Below, piece after piece: positions 7,118-11,712 of a stretch of DNA of 11,712 bases. The translations under genes and the position numbers were made by a program. The first letter of the stretch is position 1. The number at the start of each line of letters is the position of its first letter. Source of the stretch: an uncultured Oscillospiraceae bacterium (lineage in GTDB: Bacteria; Bacillota; Clostridia; Oscillospirales; Oscillospiraceae); the NCBI GenBank assembly GCA_934572445.1, contig CAKTLD010000057.1, positions 1-11,712 of the forward strand. Direction: 5' to 3'. The notes below the pieces were generated by a model that saw only the letters and a program-made list of their open reading frames with translations, ran no database searches and was not told the DNA's origin.

Positions 7118-7659
7118 ATTTTGAGGAAGCCTACAAAAAGGTCGCCGACGGCACGGCGACGGACGAGGAGGCCGCCTTCGTCGGCCGCGAGATCGTGAAC
7201 GCGCAGAAGATCACCGCCCTGCTGGGCGAGGATGCGCCGCCGCGCCCCGTGCTTGAGGCCGCGGACGAGGACACCGTGCGCAAGGCGCGCCGGGCCTTCA
7301 ACCTGAAAACGACGCTCCGTGTCATCGTGATCGTGCTCGTATCGCTCGGCGTGATCGCAGGCGCCACGCTCGGCATCATCTTCGGCACGGCGGGCTCCGC
7401 CGCCAGAAAGAGCGCTGTCTACTCGCGCGAGGAGGCCATCGACATGGCCATCGCCTATGCCTCGGACATTGAGGGCGCCGACGCGAAGAGCTTCGCGGTG
7501 CATGAGGTGGACCGCCGGCTGAACATGAGCAGCGGCCTGACGAAGAGCACGCGCGTCTACAAGATCGAGCTGCGCGATGGTACGCATGCCTATGAGCTCG
7601 AAGTCAACGCCGCCTCCGGCTATGTTACGCTTACCGATATCAAGAACAAAGGATTTTAA
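7114..7659 (+). CDS. Probable anti-sigma factor: one-pass membrane protein with extracytoplasmic PepSY-like domain
   Basis: This 181-residue protein is judged an anti-sigma factor mainly by position and topology: its ATG overlaps the sigma-factor stop, and it has a cytoplasmic N-terminus, one membrane helix and an outer domain. Residues 1-66 are charged and would bind the sigma factor (MNFEEAYKKVADGTATDEEA onward). Residues 67-91 are the membrane segment (around VIVIVLVSLGVIAGATLGII), preceded by RRAFNLK. Residues about 104-176 have a PepSY-like helix-strand-strand pattern: SREEAIDMAIAYAS, then RVYKIELRDGTHAYELEVNAASGYVTLTDI, ending in the familiar Y-x-E-x-V-x-A-x-(T/S)-G shape. The N-terminal part has no HxxxCxxC zinc motif, so it is not a classic ZAS anti-sigma domain. 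PepSY domains are thought to bind or inhibit secreted proteases; here the domain could sense an envelope state. A role as a co-activator instead cannot be excluded. Confidence 0.78.
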   Translation: MNFEEAYKKVADGTATDEEAAFVGREIVNAQKITALLGEDAPPRPVLEAADEDTVRKARRAFNLKTTLRVIVIVLVSLGVIAGATLGIIFGTAGSAARKSAVYSREEAIDMAIAYASDIEGADAKSFAVHEVDRRLNMSSGLTKSTRVYKIELRDGTHAYELEVNAASGYVTLTDIKNKGF

Positions 7660-7692
7660 CAAAACGGTTTTTCAGGAAAGGAAAGGTAAAAG

Positions 7693-7938
7693 ATGATGAA
7701 GAATTATATCAGCAGCATGGCTGCCATGAACGCTCTTGCGAACGAGCTGGGCCTTGACGGGCAGGAACTTTACAACCTCTCTATCGTGCGCGCGGACGGA
7801 CTCTACGAGCTGCGCTTCTGTACCGATTTCATCGCCTACGACTGCTACACCGATGCCGTCAGCGGCGAGGTCCTCGGCATTGATACCCGTCCCATCACGC
7901 CGGAGCCGGTCAGCGCCGCGCACTGCATGGGCGCGTGA
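7693..7938 (+). CDS. Small soluble protein resembling a single PepSY domain
   Basis: An 81-residue protein with no signal peptide or membrane segment, so probably cytoplasmic. I do not recognise a named family, but the layout fits one PepSY-like unit: an N-terminal helix (ISSMAAMNALANELGLDG, residues 5-22), then strands in VRADGLYELRFCTDFIAYD and CYTDAVSGEVLGIDTRPI, where DAVSGEVLGID matches the D-A-x-(S/T)-G-E-(I/V) signature. It has three cysteines (near 42, 50 and 78), unusual for a secreted PepSY protein and in line with a reducing location. The start MM (7693 or 7696) follows AAAGG at 7682-7686; the upstream ATG is preferred for spacing. It lies 33 bases after the putative anti-sigma gene, with no terminator between, and just before the operon's terminator, so it is the third member of the sigma operon. 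It could modulate the sigma/anti-sigma interaction from inside. Confidence 0.75.
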   Translation: MMKNYISSMAAMNALANELGLDGQELYNLSIVRADGLYELRFCTDFIAYDCYTDAVSGEVLGIDTRPITPEPVSAAHCMGA

Positions 7939-7962
7939 GCGATACGACCTCATTCCCCCAAA

Positions 7963-8006
7963 CGCGAGGAAAAAACGCCTTCAGGCGGTTTTCCTCGCGT
8001 TTTTTT
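7963..8006 (+). terminator. Intrinsic terminator of the sigma-factor operon
   Basis: CGCGAGGAAAA (from 7963) pairs with TTTTCCTCGCG (7989-7999), and CGCC (7976-7979) with GGCG (7984-7987) forms the upper stem with a small internal loop between. A run of seven T's follows (8000-8006). It lies 24 bases after the stop of the small PepSY-like gene. Confidence 0.9.
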
Positions 8007-8035
8007 GGCGCGGCAGGGCGTAAAGCGGCGCGCGG

Positions 8036-8080
8036 AAAAAATCAAAGCGAGGGCCCCTCGTTGAAGAGCCCTCGCTTTGA
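8036..8080 (-). terminator. Intrinsic terminator of htrA
   Basis: TCAAAGCGAGGGC (8042-8054) pairs perfectly with GCCCTCGCTTTGA (8068-8080) around a 13-base loop. Read on the minus strand, the stem is followed by TTTTTT (complement of 8036-8041), and it begins 7 bases after the htrA stop codon. It faces the plus-strand terminator at 7963-8006. Confidence 0.92.
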
Positions 8081-8087
8081 AGCGCGG

Positions 8088-9467
8088 TTATCCGTTGTAT
8101 CCGAAAAAGCTGTTGAAGAAATCCCAGGGGCTGTAGCCGCCGCTGCCGTTGTTGCCGTTGCCGTAGTAATAATTGCCGTTGCCGTAGCTGTTGTCCGTGC
8201 CGGAATTCTGGTCGGTCTCGGTCGTCTGCGGCACGGCATCAAACGTCAGCTCGACCTCCATCGTCTGGCCGCCGCGGTAGACGGTCAGCGTCACGGTGTC
8301 GCCCGCGCGATAGGCCTTCTTCGCGGCGTTCAGGTCGTTCATGTCGCTGATCGCCGTGTCGCCGAGCTTCGTAATGACGTCGCCCATCTGGAGACCGGCC
8401 TTCTGCGCGGCGCTGTCGGGGTCAACGGAGCAGACAAACACGCCCTCGCTCACGCTGTAGCGGTACTGCATGGCCATCTGCGCGGTCATGTTCTGCGGCG
8501 TGATGCCGATATAGGGCTTGTCAGTCACATAGCCGTCGGTCATGATATCCTCGACCATGGCGATGACGTCGTTGATGGGGATGGCGAAGCCGATGCCCTC
8601 CACGGTGGTGTTGGAATAGCTCGAATACTTGGCCGACACGATGCCGACGACCTCACCGTAGCTGTTGAAGAGCGGGCCGCCGGAGTTGCCCGGGTTAATG
8701 GAGCAGTCGACCTGGATCATATTGAAGGGCGTGCCGTCAATGTTCACGGCGCGGTTGACGCAGGAGACGATGCCCTCGGTCATCGAGAACGTCAGCTCGC
8801 CGAGCGGGTTGCCGATGGCGGCAACGGATTCGCCGATGTTCAGCGCGCCGGAGTCGCCCAGCACCACGGCGGACGCGCCGGTGACGTCGATCTTGATAAC
8901 GGCGATATCGTAATCCTCGTCGCCGCCGATGACGCTTGCGTCATAGGTCTCGCCGTTGTAGAGCGTGACCTGCACGGTGCTCGCGCCCTTGACAACGTGG
9001 TAGTTCGTCAGGATGTAGCCGTCCTGCGTGATGAAGAAGCCGGTGCCACTTGCCGCGGTCTGCACGGACTGGCCAAAGTAGTTGGTCGTGGAAGAAACGT
9101 TGATGGAGACCACGCTGTTGACATTGGCGGCGTAGACCTCCGCCATGGTCATCTCGGTCTTGCCGTCGACCTTCATGGTCTTGACCTCGGCGACCTGACG
9201 GTCGCTGACCTGTACGGTGGTGGAGCCTGCTTTCGCGGTCAGCGCCGCATGGTTGACACCTGCGCCCACGAAGCCGCCCAGCAGCGCGCACACCAACGCC
9301 AGCGCGACGATCTTCACGCCCGCGCCGCCCTTCTTTTTCGGAGCAGGCGTCTGGGCTCTCTCCCAGGGGTCCTCGGCGTAGTTCTTTGTGTCGATGGGGG
9401 TGTTGGGGTTCTGCTCATCGCCCTTGCGATAGCTGTAGTGGTACAGGTTGTTTTCGTCTTCGTACAT
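8088..9467 (-). CDS. htrA: HtrA/DegP/DegS-type membrane-anchored serine protease with PDZ domain
   Basis: HtrA proteases degrade misfolded envelope proteins and, in the DegS subtype, trigger sigma-factor release. From the chosen start the protein is 459 residues. Residues 1-50 are a polar cytoplasmic tail ending in PKKKGGAG; 51-71 are one membrane segment (VKIVALALVCALLGGFVGAGV), so the protease faces outside. The trypsin-like domain has His157 in ILTNYHVV, Asp187 in DYDIAVIKI and Ser262 in INPGNSGGPLF, a complete triad. A single PDZ domain spans about 318-412 (PYIGITPQNM to VELTF). Residues 413-459 are a Gly/Asn/Tyr-rich tail ending WDFFNSFFGYNG. The start at 9467 is preferred because AAGGAGGT (complement of 9475-9482) precedes it ideally; the frame stays open upstream to starts at 9533 and 9566. 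It converges on the sigma-factor operon and is divergent from the flavoprotein gene. No clear promoter was found. Confidence 0.95.
   Translation of the reverse strand: MYEDENNLYHYSYRKGDEQNPNTPIDTKNYAEDPWERAQTPAPKKKGGAGVKIVALALVCALLGGFVGAGVNHAALTAKAGSTTVQVSDRQVAEVKTMKVDGKTEMTMAEVYAANVNSVVSINVSSTTNYFGQSVQTAASGTGFFITQDGYILTNYHVVKGASTVQVTLYNGETYDASVIGGDEDYDIAVIKIDVTGASAVVLGDSGALNIGESVAAIGNPLGELTFSMTEGIVSCVNRAVNIDGTPFNMIQVDCSINPGNSGGPLFNSYGEVVGIVSAKYSSYSNTTVEGIGFAIPINDVIAMVEDIMTDGYVTDKPYIGITPQNMTAQMAMQYRYSVSEGVFVCSVDPDSAAQKAGLQMGDVITKLGDTAISDMNDLNAAKKAYRAGDTVTLTVYRGGQTMEVELTFDAVPQTTETDQNSGTDNSYGNGNYYYGNGNNGSGGYSPWDFFNSFFGYNG
8152..8187 (-). repeat. Short tandem repeat in the htrA tail coding region
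   Basis: TTGCCGTTGCCGTAG occurs at 8152-8166 and again, identical, at 8173-8187, a 21-base period. On the minus strand it encodes the YGNGN units of the HtrA C-terminal tail (seven residues per unit). The in-frame period would let the tail change length by slippage without breaking the reading frame. Confidence 0.85.
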
Positions 9468-9555
9468 ATTTATGACCTCCTTGAACGCCGCTTCCGCGGC
9501 CTCTTGCCTTGTGATGATGTCATCATAGGGCATATTTATGTATATTTCTTGAACG
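9465..9555 (-). repeat. Imperfectly duplicated start region upstream of htrA
   Basis: On the plus strand, CATATTTATG then CTTGAACG occurs twice: at 9465-9474 and 9480-9487 (the chosen start, with the AAGGAGGT ribosome site in the gap), and at 9531-9540 and 9548-9555 (an in-frame upstream ATG at 9533, but no ribosome site). The ATG-bearing halves are 66 bases apart, exactly 22 codons. Between them GCCGC (9487-9491) and GCGGC (9496-9500) form a hairpin whose loop on the minus strand is GGAA, a GNRA tetraloop, just 5' of the ribosome site. Confidence 0.55.
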
Positions 9556-9622
9556 ATATTTGGCATTTTCTTAAATTTCGGGACGCGATTCCTAAGTTTA
9601 TCTTATGTTCACAGATTTTCCC

Positions 9623-9651
9623 TTGCGCTTTTTCCGGCGGCATACTACAAT
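9623..9651 (+). promoter_or_regulatory. Sigma-A promoter for the flavoprotein operon
   Basis: TTGCGC (9623-9628) and TACAAT (9646-9651) are 17 bases apart, with the ribosome site AGGAGG (9671-9676) and ATG 9685 following. Transcription would start near 9658, leaving a leader of under 30 bases. The gap from htrA's start to this gene (9468-9684) otherwise holds only the htrA leader. Confidence 0.75.
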
Positions 9652-9684
9652 GAAACGCATCTGAGAGAAAAGGAGGCGGCGCCG

Positions 9685-11280
9685 ATGCTTCGCATCGATG
9701 ATCTGAAGCTCCCCGCGGGCGCAAAGGAAGACAAACTGCGTGCGGCCTGCGCACACGCGCTGCGCATGCGCGAGGAAGCGCTCGTCTCGGTCAAGCTCCT
9801 GCGCCGCTCCATCGACGCACGCGAGGGCGTGAAGCTCGTCTGTTCCTGCGCGGTCGAGGTCAAAAACGAATCCGGCGTTCTAAAGCGCTGCAGGAATAAA
9901 AATGTGCAGCCCTATGCGCCGAAGCGCTACACACCGCCCGCGCCCATTGCCGCGCCGGAGGTCTCCCCCGTCGTCATTGGCGCGGGACCGGCGGGACTTT
10001 TCTGCGCGCTGCTGCTGGCCCGCTGCGGCGCAAGACCAATTTTATTGGAGCGCGGGCGCGCGGTCGAGCAGCGAAAGCGCGACGTCGAGCACTTCTGGCG
10101 CACGGGCGAGCTTGATCTGACCTCGAACGTGCAGTTCGGCGAAGGCGGCGCGGGCGCATTTTCCGACGGCAAGCTCAACACCGGCACAAGGGACCTGCGC
10201 CACGGCTATATTTTAGAGGAGTTCGTCCGCTTCGGCGCGAGCGAGGATATTTTGGTCGACGCCAAGCCCCATGTCGGCACCGATAGATTATATGTGGTGC
10301 TGCAAAACCTCCGCCGCGAGATCATCGAGCGCGGCGGCGAGGTGCGCTTTTCCCACACCGTTGTGGATATTGTGATCGACGGCGGCAGCGTTACGGCGCT
10401 GCGGATCGCGTCTCCCGAGGGGGAATACACGCTGCCTGCAACGCACGTCGTGCTCGCGCCCGGCCACAGCGCGCGGGATACCTTTGAAATGCTGCAAAAG
10501 CGCGGCGTGCCGATGGAGCCCAAGCCCTTTGCCGTCGGCGTGCGCATCGAGCACCGGCAGAGCGACATGGACTTAGCGCAATATAAGGAGGCGGCGGGCC
10601 GCTGCGGCCTTCCCCCCACGTCCTATAAGCTCTCCTGCCATACGGAGAAGGGGCGCGGTGTGTTCTCGTTCTGCGTCTGCCCCGGCGGCGAGGTCGTCGC
10701 CGCGGCGTCGGAGGAAAAGCGCGTTGTGACGAACGGCATGAGCGAATTCGCCCGCGATGGCGAGAACATCAACGGCGGCCTTTTAGTCTCCGTCACGCCG
10801 GAGGATTTTCCATCCGGTGATGTCCTTGCGGGCGTTGCGTTCCAGCGTGAGCTGGAGGACGCGGCCTACCGCCTTGGCGGCGGGAATTACGCCGCCCCCG
10901 CCCAGCGGGTCGAAGATTTCCTCGCCCACCGCGCATCAAACGGCGCGGGAAAGGTCGTGCCGACCTATCTTCCCAATGTCCGCTGGTGCGACCTGCACGA
11001 CTGTCTCCCGCCCTTTGTGTGCGAGGCGCTCGAAGAGGGTATCCCGATGCTCGGGAGGAAATTAAAGGGCTTCGACGCGCCCGACGCCGTCCTGACGGCG
11101 GTGGAGACGCGCTCTTCGTCCCCAGTGCGCATCGTGCGCGATAGCAGCAGTTTTCAATCCGCCCTGCGCGGCCTGTATCCCTGCGGCGAGGGCGCGGGCT
11201 ACGCCGGCGGCATCATGAGTGCCGCGGCCGACGGCCTGCGCGTCGCAGAAATGATTTTGGAGGAATTGAACCATGAATGA
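9685..11280 (+). CDS. FAD-dependent dehydrogenase of the COG2509 type
   Basis: A 531-residue flavoprotein matching the widespread but uncharacterised group annotated as FAD-dependent dehydrogenases (COG2509) or NAD(P)/FAD-dependent oxidoreductases; substrate unknown. Residues 1-90 are the group's small N-terminal domain (LRIDDLKLPAGAKED onward, with VSVKLLRRSIDAR). The FAD-binding Rossmann motif GAGPAGLFCAL begins at Gly99, followed by ILLERGRAVEQRKRDV with its ribose-binding Glu. The signature QFGEGGAGAFSDGKLNT is around 150-166. The C-terminal flavin motif YPCGEGAGYAGGIMSAAADG is at about 498-517, followed by an amphipathic helix. There is no signal peptide or membrane segment. ATG 9685 follows AGGAGG at 9671-9676. 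The stop overlaps the next gene's start by 8 bases, so they form an operon. Related proteins have been proposed as aromatic or quinone oxidoreductases, but nothing in the sequence decides this. Confidence 0.9.
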   Translation: MLRIDDLKLPAGAKEDKLRAACAHALRMREEALVSVKLLRRSIDAREGVKLVCSCAVEVKNESGVLKRCRNKNVQPYAPKRYTPPAPIAAPEVSPVVIGAGPAGLFCALLLARCGARPILLERGRAVEQRKRDVEHFWRTGELDLTSNVQFGEGGAGAFSDGKLNTGTRDLRHGYILEEFVRFGASEDILVDAKPHVGTDRLYVVLQNLRREIIERGGEVRFSHTVVDIVIDGGSVTALRIASPEGEYTLPATHVVLAPGHSARDTFEMLQKRGVPMEPKPFAVGVRIEHRQSDMDLAQYKEAAGRCGLPPTSYKLSCHTEKGRGVFSFCVCPGGEVVAAASEEKRVVTNGMSEFARDGENINGGLLVSVTPEDFPSGDVLAGVAFQRELEDAAYRLGGGNYAAPAQRVEDFLAHRASNGAGKVVPTYLPNVRWCDLHDCLPPFVCEALEEGIPMLGRKLKGFDAPDAVLTAVETRSSSPVRIVRDSSSFQSALRGLYPCGEGAGYAGGIMSAAADGLRVAEMILEELNHE

Positions 11281-11712
11281 AAAAATCGGCGTCATCATCG
11301 ACTTTCTGACCCCGGCGTACGAAAAAACGCTGCGCGGCACCGCCGCGCGCTGCGGCTATGACATCGTCTTCTTCCCCTCGTCCAAGGCGGCGGAGGGCAA
11401 CGTGGACGACTGCACGATCATCTATGGCCACCCGTCGCAGAAGGTCATCGCGGGCGCGAAGCACCTCAAGTGGTATGCGAGCTGCTGGGCGGGCGTCGAC
11501 CGCTTCTGCCGCGACGACCTGTACCAGAATCCCGACTGCCTGCTGACAAACGCCTCGGGCGCTTACGGCACGACGATCGCCGAGCACTCCATCATGGTCT
11601 CGCTGATGCTGCTGCGCCGCCAGATGGAGTACACCGAGATCATCCGCGAGGGCGATTGGCGCGTGCTCGAGGGCGGCATCCACTCGCTCCACGGCGCGCG
11701 CGTCACCTGCCT
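11273..11712 (+). CDS. D-isomer 2-hydroxyacid dehydrogenase family protein (5' part)
   Basis: Only the first 146 residues are present; the gene runs off the window in a codon starting CT. The family reduces 2-keto acids to D-2-hydroxyacids, or the reverse, with NAD(P)H in the cytoplasm. The N-terminal substrate-binding half is visible: EKIGVIIDFLTPAYEKTL, IIYGHPSQKVIAGAKHLKW, then YASCWAGVDRF, a variant of the usual solution S-x-G-x-(D/N) around the substrate loop, and LLTNASGAYGTTIAEH, the clear family signature leading into helix C. HSLHGARVTC is where the Gly-rich NAD motif (GxGxxG) should begin just past the edge. The ATG at 11273 lies inside the end of the flavoprotein gene and has GGAGG at 11259-11263. 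The substrate cannot be told from this half. Confidence 0.88.
   Translation, partial: MNEKIGVIIDFLTPAYEKTLRGTAARCGYDIVFFPSSKAAEGNVDDCTIIYGHPSQKVIAGAKHLKWYASCWAGVDRFCRDDLYQNPDCLLTNASGAYGTTIAEHSIMVSLMLLRRQMEYTEIIREGDWRVLEGGIHSLHGARVTC

Noticed and set aside
9467..9566. Longer htrA starting at 9566 (492 residues)
   Set aside because: An excellent AAGGAGGT ribosome site lies directly before 9467, and no comparable site precedes 9566 or 9533. The extension is kept only as a finding.
9468..9640. An ECF-type promoter upstream of htrA, which would place it in the sigma factor's regulon
   Set aside because: On the minus strand a GTGAAC and a CGTC exist, but they are about 21 bases apart rather than the 16 seen before the sigma gene, so the match fails.
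7935..9653. 572-residue open frame on the plus strand opposite htrA
   Set aside because: It is an antisense shadow of htrA: its translation is repetitive Val/Ala/Asp/His/Arg with no domain, and it crosses both terminators.
1..11712. tRNA, rRNA, CRISPR array, insertion sequence, attachment site or phage genes
   Set aside because: I looked for spaced direct repeats, terminal inverted repeats, transposase or integrase motifs and cloverleaf-like segments, and saw none.

Overview
The window is a GC-rich stretch of ordinary bacterial chromosome. Genes are tightly packed with ATGA-type overlaps, strong AGGAGG ribosome sites, sigma-A promoters and U-tract terminators. The gene families (RecD2 and ComF side by side, a stand-alone MreB/Mbl, an M20C dipeptidase, a one-pass HtrA with a Gly/Asn-rich tail, a COG2509 flavoprotein) point to a Gram-positive Clostridia lineage, most likely a gut Oscillospiraceae/Ruminococcaceae-type organism. 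That placement is inferred from protein style and was not searched. I see no tRNA, rRNA, insertion sequence, CRISPR array or prophage gene, and no gene-free stretch longer than about 220 bases.

Bases 1-3820 (plus strand) form a DNA repair and uptake block. It holds the 3' end of uvrA, a small one-pass membrane protein with a glycosyltransferase-like half domain, the helicase gene recD2, and comF, closed by a perfect hairpin terminator. Bases 3884-6546 (plus) start with a textbook promoter and carry an mreB/mbl-type actin gene and pepD (aminoacyl-histidine dipeptidase), ended by two stacked hairpins.

Bases 6566-8006 (plus) are the most interesting part. An ECF-type promoter precedes three genes: an ECF sigma factor, a one-pass membrane protein that is probably its anti-sigma factor and carries an extracytoplasmic PepSY-like domain, and an 81-residue soluble protein that looks like a free-standing cytoplasmic PepSY-like domain. 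This reads as an autoregulated envelope-sensing module. It converges on htrA (minus strand, 8088-9467), a DegS/HtrA-type membrane-anchored serine protease with a PDZ domain. Each transcript has its own strand-specific terminator in the short gap between them. The htrA start region is oddly duplicated.

Bases 9623-11712 (plus) have a divergent sigma-A promoter driving a COG2509 FAD-dependent dehydrogenase. This overlaps by 8 bases a D-2-hydroxyacid dehydrogenase that runs off the window.

Most genes here are conserved housekeeping types. The candidates for something less described are the sigma / PepSY anti-sigma / cytoplasmic PepSY trio, the uvrA-recD2 spacer protein with its possible RNA switch, and the htrA leader duplication.
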